Below are positions 51,500 through 59,744 of a DNA stretch of 64,000 nt, piece by piece. The DNA comes from Paraburkholderia sediminicola (GTDB lineage: Bacteria; Pseudomonadota; Gammaproteobacteria; Burkholderiales; Burkholderiaceae), in NCBI RefSeq assembly GCF_902859805.1, contig NZ_CADIKC010000005.1, forward strand, positions 310,001 to 374,000. Reading direction: 5' to 3'. The notes under the pieces are model-generated. The model was not told the origin of the DNA. It did not search any database and saw nothing but the letters and a program-made list of their open reading frames with translations. Made by a program: the position numbers and the translations under genes. Each line of letters opens with the position of its first letter. The stretch's first letter is position 1.

Positions 51500-53287
51500 A
51501 TGGGACAGTACGCCGCGCCGCTGCGCGACATGCAATTCGTGTTGCACGAGCTGCTTAACGTCGAAGCCGAGATCAAGCAGATGCCGAAGCACGCGGATCT
51601 CGATGCGGACACGATCAACGCCGTGCTCGAAGAGGCCGGCAAGTTCTGCTCCGAAGTGCTGTTTCCGCTCAATCACAGCGGCGACCAGGAAGGCTGCACG
51701 TACGTCGGCGACGGCGTCGTGACCACGCCGAAGGGCTTCAAGGAAGCCTACAAGCAGTATGTGGAAGCCGGTTGGCCGGCGCTCGGTTGCGATCCGGATT
51801 ACGGCGGCCAGGGCCTGCCCGCGTTCGTGAACAACGCGCTGTATGAAATGCTGAACTCGGCGAACCAGGCGTGGACCATGTACCCGGGCCTGTCGCACGG
51901 CGCGTACGAATGTCTGCACGCACACGGCACGCCGGAGTTGCAGCAACGTTATCTGCCGAAGCTGGTTGCGGGCGTGTGGACCGGCACGATGTGTCTGACC
52001 GAGCCGCACTGCGGCACCGACCTCGGCATCCTGCGCACCAAAGCCGAACCGAACAGCGACGGCTCGTACGCGATCAGCGGCACGAAAATTTTCATCTCCA
52101 GCGGCGAACATGATCTCGCGGAGAACATCATTCACCTGGTGCTCGCGCGTCTGCCGGATGCGCCGAAGGGCACCAAGGGCATCTCGCTCTTCATCGTGCC
52201 GAAGTTCGTCCCGAACGAAGCCGGTGAACCGGGCGAGCGCAACGGCGTGAAGTGCGGCTCCATCGAACACAAGATGGGCATTCACGGCAACGCAACCGCC
52301 GTGATCAATCTCGACAACGCGAAGGGCTGGCTGGTCGGTGAGCCGAACAAGGGTTTGAACGCGATGTTCGTGATGATGAACGCCGCGCGTCTGGGCGTCG
52401 GCATGCAGAGTCTGGGCCTGACCGAAATCGGTTACCAGAACTCGCTCACGTACGCGAAAGAGCGTCTGCAAATGCGCTCGCTGACCGGCCCGAAGGCGCC
52501 GGAAAAAGCGGCTGATCCGATCATCGTCCACCCGGACGTGCGCCGCATGTTGCTCACGCAGAAGGCCTACGCCGAAGGCGCACGCGCATTCTCGTACTGG
52601 TCCGCGCTGCACATCGACAAGGAACTGTCGCACGCCGACGAATCGGTGCGTAAAGAAGCGGCGGATCTGGTCGCGCTGCTCACGCCGATCCTGAAGGCAT
52701 TCCTCTCGGACAACGCGTTCGAGAGCACCAACCACGCCATGCAGATCTACGGCGGCCACGGCTTCATCGCCGAGTGGGGCATGGAGCAGTACGTGCGCGA
52801 CGCGCGTATCAACATGATCTACGAAGGCACCAACGCGATTCAGGCGCTCGACCTGCTCGGGCGCAAGATTCTTGGCGACATGGGCGCGAAGATGAAGAAG
52901 TTCGGCAAGCTGGTGTCGGATTTCGTCGAAGCCGAAGGCGTGAAGCCGGAAATGCAGGAGTTCATCAACCCGCTCGCCGACATCGGCGACAAGGTGCAGA
53001 AGCTGACGATGGAAATCGGCATGAAGGCGATGCAGAACCCGGACGAAGTCGGCGCTGCCGCCGTGCCGTATCTGCGCACCGTCGGCCACCTGGTGTTCTC
53101 GTACTTCTGGGCGCGCATGGCACGCATCGCGCTGGACAACGAAGCATCGGGCGATCCGTTCTACAAGGCCAAGCTCGCGACCGCACGCTTCTACTTCGCC
53201 AAGCTGCTGCCGGAAACGGCCATGACGATCCGTCAGGCACGCGCTGGTTCGAAGTCGCTGATGGACGTCGAAGAGTCGCTGTTCTAA
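51500..53287 (+). CDS. acyl-CoA dehydrogenase, long form with C-terminal extension
   Basis: 595 residues, FAD enzyme making trans-2-enoyl-CoA in the first beta-oxidation step. Signatures: CLTEPHCGTDLG, TKIFISSGEHDL (FAD/substrate face), and MQIYGGHGFIAEWGMEQYVRD with IYEGTNAIQALDLLGRK near the end of the core; the catalytic Glu is expected in the IYEGTN region. A C-terminal domain of about 130 residues extends beyond the usual 380-residue core. ATG 51500 follows GGGAGAGAGA. First enzyme gene of the locus. Confidence 0.95.
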   Translation: MGQYAAPLRDMQFVLHELLNVEAEIKQMPKHADLDADTINAVLEEAGKFCSEVLFPLNHSGDQEGCTYVGDGVVTTPKGFKEAYKQYVEAGWPALGCDPDYGGQGLPAFVNNALYEMLNSANQAWTMYPGLSHGAYECLHAHGTPELQQRYLPKLVAGVWTGTMCLTEPHCGTDLGILRTKAEPNSDGSYAISGTKIFISSGEHDLAENIIHLVLARLPDAPKGTKGISLFIVPKFVPNEAGEPGERNGVKCGSIEHKMGIHGNATAVINLDNAKGWLVGEPNKGLNAMFVMMNAARLGVGMQSLGLTEIGYQNSLTYAKERLQMRSLTGPKAPEKAADPIIVHPDVRRMLLTQKAYAEGARAFSYWSALHIDKELSHADESVRKEAADLVALLTPILKAFLSDNAFESTNHAMQIYGGHGFIAEWGMEQYVRDARINMIYEGTNAIQALDLLGRKILGDMGAKMKKFGKLVSDFVEAEGVKPEMQEFINPLADIGDKVQKLTMEIGMKAMQNPDEVGAAAVPYLRTVGHLVFSYFWARMARIALDNEASGDPFYKAKLATARFYFAKLLPETAMTIRQARAGSKSLMDVEESLF

Positions 53288-53411
53288 GGCACATTTCTTA
53301 CGGCAAGCGCCACGCCTTCAAGAGGCGTGGCGCCTTCCACCGCCACAAGCCACACATCGCGAAACCTAAGAGACATCTTCGCGACACCGCATAACTCCCC
53401 GGAGGAACGAC

Positions 53412-55847
53412 GTGAGCAATCTGATCATTCGTAAGGTAGCCGTGCTCGGCGCCGGCGTGATGGGCGCGCAGATCGCAGCGCACCTGATCAACGCCAAGGT
53501 GCCCGTGCTGCTGTTCGACCTGCCTGCCAAAGAAGGCCCGAAGAACGCGATTGCCCTGAAGGCGATCGAAAATCTGAAGAAACTGTCGCCTGCGCCGTTC
53601 GGCGTGAAAGACGACGCGCAATACATCCAGCCCGCGAACTACGACGACGACATCGAGAAGCTCGCCGAGTGCGACCTCGTGATCGAAGCGATCGCCGAAC
53701 GCATGGACTGGAAGCACGACCTGTACAAGAAGGTCTCGCCGCACATCGCACCGAATGCGATCTTCGCGACCAACACGTCGGGTCTGTCAATCACCGAACT
53801 GTCGAACGGTTTTTCGGATGAACTGAAGGCGCGCTTCTGCGGCGTGCACTTCTTCAATCCGCCGCGCTACATGCACCTGGTCGAACTGATCCCGACCGCA
53901 ACCACGCGTCCGGAAATCCTCGACCAACTCGAATCGTTCCTGACGAGCGTGGTCGGCAAGGGCGTCGTGCGCGCGAAAGACACGCCGAACTTTATCGCCA
54001 ATCGCGTCGGTATTTTCTCGATCCTCGCCGTGATTACGGAGGCCGCGAAGTTCGGCCTGCGTTTCGACGAAGTGGACGATCTGACAGGCTCGCGTCTGGG
54101 CCGCGCGAAGTCGGCAACGTTCCGCACGGCGGACGTGGTCGGCCTCGACACGATGGCGCACGTCATCAAGACGATGCAGGACACGTTGAAGGACGACCCG
54201 TTCTTCCCGGTCTACGAAACGCCGCCCGTGCTGGCCGAGCTCGTGAAGAAGGGCGCGCTGGGTCAGAAGACCGGCGGCGGCTTCTACAAGAAGGAAGGCA
54301 AGGCCATCAAGGTGCTCGACCCGAAAACGGGTGCGTACGTCGACGGCGGCGCGAAAGCCGACGAACTGGTCGGCCGCATTCTGAAGCGCCCGCCGGCTGA
54401 GCGTCTGAAGCTCCTGCGCGAATCGGAGCATCCGCAAGCGCAATTCCTGTGGTCGATTTTCCGCGACGTGTATCACTACATCGGCGTGCATCTGGAATCG
54501 ATCGCTGACAACGCGCGCGACGTCGATCTGGCGATTCGTTGGGGCTTCGGTTGGAACGAAGGTCCGTTCGAAGGCTGGCAGACGGCCGGCTGGAAGCAGG
54601 TTGCCGAATGGGTGCAGGAAGACATCGCGGCTGGCAAGGCGCTCTCGAACGTGCCGCTGCCGTCGTGGGTGCTGGAAGGTCCGGTTGCCGAGAAGGGCGG
54701 CGTGCATACGAACGAAGGTTCGTGGTCGCCGGCTTCGAAGACTTTTGTGCCGCGTTCGTCGCTGTCGGTCTACGACAAGCAGGTGTTCCGTGCACCGCTG
54801 GTCGGCGAAACGTCGGCTGATCCGAAGACCTACGGCAAGACGCTGTTCGAAACCGATGCCGTGCGCGCCTGGGTCGACGACCGTGCCGGCGAGAATGACG
54901 TCCTGATCGTGTCGTTCAAGAGCAAGATGAACACGATCGGACCGTCGGTGATCGACGGTCTGACGCAAGCGATCGAACTGGCCGAGAAGGACTACAAGGG
55001 TCTGGTCGTGTGGCAGCCCACGTCGCTGAAACTCGGCACGCCGGGCGGCCCGTTCTCCGCGGGTGCGAATCTCGAAGAAGCCATGCCCGCGTTCATGATG
55101 GGCGGCGCGAAGGGTATCGAGCCGTTCGTGAAGAAGTTCCAGCAAGGCATGCTGCGCGTGAAGTATGCAAGCGTGCCGGTCATCTCGGCTGTGTCGGGCA
55201 TCGCGCTCGGCGGCGGCTGCGAGCTGGCGCTGCATAGCGCGAAGCGTGTCGCGCACATCGAAAGCTATATCGGTCTGGTCGAAGTCGGCGTGGGTCTGGT
55301 GCCGGCAGGCGGCGGTCTGAAGGAAGCGGCACTGCGCGCAGCGGAAGCCGCGACCGCAGCAGGCGCGACCAACGACCTGCTGAAGTTCGTGCAGAAGTCG
55401 TTCGAAAACGCGGCGATGGCGAAGGTCTCGGCCTCCGCACTCGACGCCCGCGCAATGGGCTACCTGAAGCCGTCCGACACGATCGTCTTCAACGTGTTCG
55501 AACTGCTCGACATCGCGAAGAAGGAAGCGCGCGCGCTGTCCGCCGCGGGTTACCGTCCGCCGCTGCGTGTCACGCAGGTGCCGGTGGCAGGCCGCTCGGC
55601 GATTGCGACCATCAAGGCATCGCTCGTCAACATGCGCGACGGCCGTTTCATCAGCGAGCACGACTACCTGATCGCCGGCCGCATCGCGGAAGCGGTGTGC
55701 GGTGGTGACGTGGAAGCGGGCAGCCTCGTCGACGAAGAATGGCTGCTCAAACTCGAGCGTCAAGCGTTTGTCGATCTGCTCGGCACGCAAAAGACGCAGG
55801 AACGGATCATGGGCATGCTGCAAACCGGCAAGCCGGTGCGCAACTAA
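53412..55847 (+). CDS. 3-hydroxyacyl-CoA dehydrogenase/enoyl-CoA hydratase fusion (FadN-like order)
   Basis: 811 residues. The N-terminal part (1-320) is NAD-dependent 3-hydroxyacyl-CoA dehydrogenase with VAVLGAGVMGAQIAAHL, ATNTSGLSITEL and GVHFFNPPRYMHLVE. A second dehydrogenase C-terminal segment follows (about 340-450), and a crotonase-like domain (about 490-700) with GPFSAGANLEEA and SGIALGGGCELALHS. This order is the reverse of E. coli FadB and matches FadN-type proteins. GTG start at 53412 with GGAGG upstream. Sits between the dehydrogenase and thiolase genes, completing the cycle. Confidence 0.94.
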   Translation: MSNLIIRKVAVLGAGVMGAQIAAHLINAKVPVLLFDLPAKEGPKNAIALKAIENLKKLSPAPFGVKDDAQYIQPANYDDDIEKLAECDLVIEAIAERMDWKHDLYKKVSPHIAPNAIFATNTSGLSITELSNGFSDELKARFCGVHFFNPPRYMHLVELIPTATTRPEILDQLESFLTSVVGKGVVRAKDTPNFIANRVGIFSILAVITEAAKFGLRFDEVDDLTGSRLGRAKSATFRTADVVGLDTMAHVIKTMQDTLKDDPFFPVYETPPVLAELVKKGALGQKTGGGFYKKEGKAIKVLDPKTGAYVDGGAKADELVGRILKRPPAERLKLLRESEHPQAQFLWSIFRDVYHYIGVHLESIADNARDVDLAIRWGFGWNEGPFEGWQTAGWKQVAEWVQEDIAAGKALSNVPLPSWVLEGPVAEKGGVHTNEGSWSPASKTFVPRSSLSVYDKQVFRAPLVGETSADPKTYGKTLFETDAVRAWVDDRAGENDVLIVSFKSKMNTIGPSVIDGLTQAIELAEKDYKGLVVWQPTSLKLGTPGGPFSAGANLEEAMPAFMMGGAKGIEPFVKKFQQGMLRVKYASVPVISAVSGIALGGGCELALHSAKRVAHIESYIGLVEVGVGLVPAGGGLKEAALRAAEAATAAGATNDLLKFVQKSFENAAMAKVSASALDARAMGYLKPSDTIVFNVFELLDIAKKEARALSAAGYRPPLRVTQVPVAGRSAIATIKASLVNMRDGRFISEHDYLIAGRIAEAVCGGDVEAGSLVDEEWLLKLERQAFVDLLGTQKTQERIMGMLQTGKPVRN

Positions 55848-55872
55848 GCGACGAACGAAAACGGAGCTTCAA

Positions 55873-57072
55873 ATGACAAAGCAATTGCAAGACGCATACA
55901 TCGTCGCCGCGAGCCGCACGCCGATCGGCAAGGCGCCGCGCGGGATGTTCAAGAACACGCGCCCGGACGAACTGCTGGTGCACGCGATCAAGTCAGCCGT
56001 GGCGCAAGTGCCCGGCCTCGACACCAAGGTGATCGAAGACGCGATTATTGGCTGCGCGATTCCTGAGGCCGAGCAAGGCCTGAACGTCGCACGCATGGGT
56101 GCACTGCTGGCGGGCTTGCCGAACACGGTGGGCGGCGTCACGGTGAACCGCTTCTGCGCTTCGGGCCTCACCGCGCTGGCGATGGCCGCTGACCGTATCC
56201 GCGTCGGTGAATCGGACGCGATGATCGCGGGCGGCTGCGAGTCGATGAGCATGGTGCCGATGATGGGCAACAAGCCGTCAATGTCGCCGCATATCTTCGA
56301 TCGTAACGAAGACATCGGCATCGCCTACGGCATGGGCCTGACCGCGGAGAAGGTCGCCGAGCGCTGGAAGATCAGCCGCGAAGCGCAAGACGCGTTCTCG
56401 GTCGAATCGCATCGCCGCGCCATCGCCGCGCAGCAAGCCGGCGAGTTCAACGACGAAATCGCCGCCTACACGATCACCGAACGTTTCCCCGATCTCGCGA
56501 CCGGCGAAGTGCGTATCAAGACGCGTGAAGTCGCGCTCGACGAAGGTCCGCGTGCGGAAACGTCGCTGGAAGGTCTGGCGAAACTGCGCGCAGTGTTCGC
56601 GAACAAGGGTTCGGTGACGGCGGGCAACAGCTCGCAGACGTCGGACGGCGCGGGCGCGTTGATCGTCGTGTCGGAAAAGATGCTGAAGGAATTCAACCTG
56701 ACGCCGTTCGCCCGTTTCGTCAGCTTCGCCGTGCGCGGCGTGCCGCCGGAAATCATGGGTATCGGTCCGAAGGAAGCGATTCCTGCCGCACTGAAGGCCG
56801 CCGGCCTGAAGATCGAAGACATGGACTGGATCGAGCTGAACGAAGCGTTCGCCGCGCAATCGCTGGCGGTGATTCAGGACCTCGGTCTCGATCCGTCGAA
56901 GATCAACCCGCTCGGCGGTGCGATCGCTCTCGGCCACCCTCTGGGTGCGACCGGCGCGATTCGTGCGTCGACGGTGGTGCACGGCCTGCGCCGCCGCAAC
57001 TTCAAGTACGGCATGGTGACGATGTGCGTCGGCACCGGCATGGGCGCGGCGGGCATCATCGAACGTCTGTAA
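55873..57072 (+). CDS. acetyl-CoA C-acyltransferase (3-ketoacyl-CoA thiolase)
   Basis: 399 residues. Active sites: nucleophilic Cys in VNRFCASGLTALA, His in GGAIALGHPLGATGA, and second Cys in MCVGTGMGAAGI. Cleaves 3-ketoacyl-CoA with CoA to acetyl-CoA and the shortened acyl-CoA, closing the beta-oxidation cycle with the two genes upstream. ATG 55873 follows GGAG. A terminator lies 80 bases downstream. Confidence 0.96.
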   Translation: MTKQLQDAYIVAASRTPIGKAPRGMFKNTRPDELLVHAIKSAVAQVPGLDTKVIEDAIIGCAIPEAEQGLNVARMGALLAGLPNTVGGVTVNRFCASGLTALAMAADRIRVGESDAMIAGGCESMSMVPMMGNKPSMSPHIFDRNEDIGIAYGMGLTAEKVAERWKISREAQDAFSVESHRRAIAAQQAGEFNDEIAAYTITERFPDLATGEVRIKTREVALDEGPRAETSLEGLAKLRAVFANKGSVTAGNSSQTSDGAGALIVVSEKMLKEFNLTPFARFVSFAVRGVPPEIMGIGPKEAIPAALKAAGLKIEDMDWIELNEAFAAQSLAVIQDLGLDPSKINPLGGAIALGHPLGATGAIRASTVVHGLRRRNFKYGMVTMCVGTGMGAAGIIERL

Positions 57073-57152
57073 TCATGTTCGCTCAGGTTCCGTCGGTGAT
57101 CCTTGTCGCGATCGCTGCGGTGATTCCCGCAGTGGTCCCCTAGGGATCGCGT

Positions 57153-57191
57153 AAACGGTTCGCAGGCCGCCTGGCTTGCGAACCGTTTTTT
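57153..57191 (+). terminator. rho-independent terminator after thiolase
   Basis: AAACGGTTCGCA (57153-57164) pairs perfectly with TGCGAACCGTTT (57177-57188) around a 12-base loop, followed by TTT. It separates the thiolase gene from the enoyl-CoA hydratase gene, whose start is 30 bases further on. Confidence 0.92.
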
Positions 57192-57220
57192 CATTCAGCA
57201 GTAACCAGGAGTACGAGGAG

Positions 57221-57991
57221 ATGACAATGGATATTCTGGTCGAGCGCGCCGACGGCGTGCTGACGATTGCCTTCAACCGGCCCGAAAGGAAAAACGCGAT
57301 CACGGCCGCGATGTATCAGACCATGGCCGACGCATTGGTCGAAGCGCATGGCGATACGTCGATCCGGGCGATTCTGATTCGCGGCAGCGCCGGCATTTTC
57401 AGCGCCGGCAACGATCTCGAAGACTTCATGAAGAAGCCGCCAGGCGGCGAAGACGCGCCGGTATTCCAGTTCCTGCGTGCGCTCAGTTCGGCGGAAAAGC
57501 CGGTGGTGGCTTCGGTGGCGGGCCCGGCAGTCGGCATCGGCACGACGCTCCTGCTGCATTGCGATCTGGTCTACGCGGCCAATACGGCGAGCTTTTCGCT
57601 GCCGTTCACTCAGCTCGGGCTGTGTCCCGAAGCGGCGTCGAGTTTGCTGTTGCAGCGCATAGCCGGCTATCAGGCCGCAGCGGAAAAGCTGCTGCTCGGC
57701 GAAGCGTTCGACGCTGCCGAAGCGCACCGTATGGGTTTCGTGAATCGCGTGCTGCCCGCGGCTGAAGTCGATGCGTTTGCAGCCGCGCAAGCAGCGAAGC
57801 TGGCGGCGCTGCCGGCGTCGTCGTTGCGGGTGACGAAGAGTCTGATGAAGCGCGCGAGCCAGCATGAACTGCAAACGCAGATGAGCGAGGAAGCGGTGCA
57901 CTTCGGCAAGATGCTGATCGCGCCGGAAGCGCGCGAGGCGTTCAAGGCGTTCTTCGAGAAGCGCAAGCCGGACTTCCGGCAGTTCGATTGA
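57221..57991 (+). CDS. enoyl-CoA hydratase/isomerase family protein
   Basis: 256 residues of the crotonase fold: RPERKNAITAAMYQ, GSAGIFSAGNDLEDF (oxyanion hole) and VAGPAVGIGTTLLLHCDLVY. Residues expected for hydratase chemistry are not clearly both Glu: the segment reads PFTQLGLCPEAASS, so one acidic residue is in place while the first position is not. It may be an isomerase or a hydratase for another acyl-CoA. Start 57221 follows CAGGAG; ATG 57227 with GAGGAG is an equally good alternative. It lies beyond a terminator, so it is probably only partly cotranscribed with the locus. Confidence 0.9.
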   Translation: MTMDILVERADGVLTIAFNRPERKNAITAAMYQTMADALVEAHGDTSIRAILIRGSAGIFSAGNDLEDFMKKPPGGEDAPVFQFLRALSSAEKPVVASVAGPAVGIGTTLLLHCDLVYAANTASFSLPFTQLGLCPEAASSLLLQRIAGYQAAAEKLLLGEAFDAAEAHRMGFVNRVLPAAEVDAFAAAQAAKLAALPASSLRVTKSLMKRASQHELQTQMSEEAVHFGKMLIAPEAREAFKAFFEKRKPDFRQFD

Positions 57992-58005
57992 ACTGGCGGT
58001 ATTCA

Positions 58006-58030
58006 GGCGCCTGAAAATACTTCAGGCGCC
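58006..58030. terminator. hairpin between convergent enoyl-CoA hydratase and fdhD genes
   Basis: GGCGCCTGAA / TTCAGGCGCC form a perfect 10-bp stem with loop AATAC, between the two stops. The left arm is itself part of the palindrome TTCAGGCGCCTGAA (58002-58015). No T-run on either strand, so strength is uncertain. Confidence 0.55.
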
Positions 58031-58038
58031 CGGAGCGC

Positions 58039-58878
58039 TCAAGCTTGCGTCGGCTGCAAGGTGTCGTAGTCGACGTAGCTGGTTTCCCGGCAGAAACTGA
58101 CCAGCCGTACGCCCGCTTTGCGGGCAATCGCAATCGCCAGCGAAGACGGCGCCGAAATCGTCGCGACCATTGGCACGTCGACACGCGCCGCCTTGCGCAC
58201 CAGCTCGTAGCTGGCGCGGCTCGACAGAAACACAAAACCTTCCCGGGTATCCGCGCGATCGAGCACCAGCTGGCCGATCAGCTTGTCGAGCGCGTTGTGA
58301 CGACCGACGTCTTCGAACGCGTAGCGGATCGCGCCTGCCGCATCGCACCATGCGGCGGCGTGCAGACCGCCGGTCAGACGCGTCAGCGCCTGGTGTTCCG
58401 GCAACTCGCGCGCGGCGCGCGCGATCGCATCCGGCGCCAGCCGTTGCAGAAAGCCGGTGTCCGGCACGCGTTCCGGTTTCAGATCCAGCAGATCGATGCT
58501 TTCGATCCCGCATACGCCGCAGCCGGTGCGCCCGGCGAGTGCGCGGCGCTTTTCCTTCAGCGCGACGAAAGCTTGCTGCACCACCTTCAATTGCACTTCG
58601 GCGTGCGGCAATTCGTCATCGTCGTGCAGCTCGACCTCGATGTCCTGAATGTCGCTGCCGCGTTCCACGATCCCTTCTGAAATCGCAAAACCGACCGCGA
58701 ACGCTTCCAGATCGCGCGGCGTGCACATCATCACTGCATGCGAGATGCCATTGAAGACGAGCGCCACCGGCCATTCCTGACCGACGTGATCGGTGACGGT
58801 TTCGACCGCCGCGCCGCGATGCCGGTGCACCTGGCGCTCCACGGCGCCCGTCTGCCCGTCTGTGTCCAGTTCGTTCAA
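58039..58878 (-). CDS. fdhD: formate dehydrogenase sulfurtransferase FdhD
   Basis: 279 residues of FdhD, which passes sulfur from IscS to the molybdenum cofactor of formate dehydrogenase. The Cys pair is present in GRTGCGVCGIES, and the DVGRHNALDK and SSRASYELV blocks are typical. Cytoplasmic. Formate dehydrogenase genes are not in the window. It diverges from the nitrate-reductase-associated protein gene at 59037. Confidence 0.95.
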   Translation of the reverse strand: MNELDTDGQTGAVERQVHRHRGAAVETVTDHVGQEWPVALVFNGISHAVMMCTPRDLEAFAVGFAISEGIVERGSDIQDIEVELHDDDELPHAEVQLKVVQQAFVALKEKRRALAGRTGCGVCGIESIDLLDLKPERVPDTGFLQRLAPDAIARAARELPEHQALTRLTGGLHAAAWCDAAGAIRYAFEDVGRHNALDKLIGQLVLDRADTREGFVFLSSRASYELVRKAARVDVPMVATISAPSSLAIAIARKAGVRLVSFCRETSYVDYDTLQPTQA

Positions 58879-59036
58879 GCGACTTCACTCCTTTCATGCT
58901 GCGCGCGATTCTACGGCTTGCAGCCTTGCCCAGCGGCGCGAAGCAGCGCCAGACCACGCCGCTATCGCGCGAATAAGGTTCTAAAATACCTCAAGCTGGG
59001 CTTGCGCGTTGCCCGCCACCAAAGAGGAATACTGTC

Positions 59037-59513
59037 ATGGGACTCAACGAAGCACCGCTTCTGTTCAACTTCGAAGTCGCGTCCTCGGAGAATTTCACCT
59101 ACATCCCGATGTCGGTGCGCTTCAATCTCGATCGCTTCGGGTTGCGCATCACGCTTGAGCAGTGGCAAATGCTGCCGCTCGAAGACCGCAAGCTGCTGGC
59201 GCGATTTCCGGTCGAAGAAGACGCGGAAATCGAGCCGAATTTCGACCACGCACTGTTCGAGATGCTGCGCACGCACGCGAATATCGAGCCGGAGTGGTTC
59301 ACGCCGGAGGATGCGCCTGCCTGGCGTCGCACGGATGCCGTGCCGGACGGCGTTGTGCATCAGGCGGGACTGGCCGGCTTGCCCACGCCGCGTGTCGCCC
59401 AATGGGCGGAACTCGAGCCGTTCAAGCGCTACGTACTCGCCAAATTGTCACGCAAGCCGGAAAGCAACCATGACTTCGTCCCCGCGATGAAGGAATTTGG
59501 TACGGCCGGTTAG
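59037..59513 (+). CDS. nitrate reductase associated protein
   Basis: 158 residues matching the small conserved family named nitrate-reductase-associated protein: LLFNFEVASSENFTYIPM, VRFNLDRFGLRITLEQW and FKRYVLAKLSRKPESNHDF. The function is unknown and the name comes from gene neighbourhood in other genomes; no nitrate reductase gene is in this window. ATG 59037 follows AGAGGA. The divergent fdhD gene, serving a molybdoenzyme, is a sensible neighbour. Confidence 0.88.
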   Translation: MGLNEAPLLFNFEVASSENFTYIPMSVRFNLDRFGLRITLEQWQMLPLEDRKLLARFPVEEDAEIEPNFDHALFEMLRTHANIEPEWFTPEDAPAWRRTDAVPDGVVHQAGLAGLPTPRVAQWAELEPFKRYVLAKLSRKPESNHDFVPAMKEFGTAG

Positions 59514-59744
59514 GTACCGCCGGCTACAGACCCCTAGGGACGTCCGGCCAGCCGCTGCCGCCCAGGCACCTCCAGCCAGACGCCCCCGCTCAATCCGCGA
59601 AATATTTCGCCTCGCCCCCTCAATCTGTTCCGAACCCTGCCGTTATCCATGGGTTGGCGCGTAAAAAGACTCGACTCGGTGTGACCCGACGCACCGGAAG
59701 CGACCCCGCGCTCCCGCCCTCAGAACGATTGACGTTCGGAATCC

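Noticed and set aside
53787..55823. Open frame of 678 codons on the minus strand
   Set aside because: Antisense to the hydroxyacyl-CoA dehydrogenase fusion; no motif and no ribosome site.
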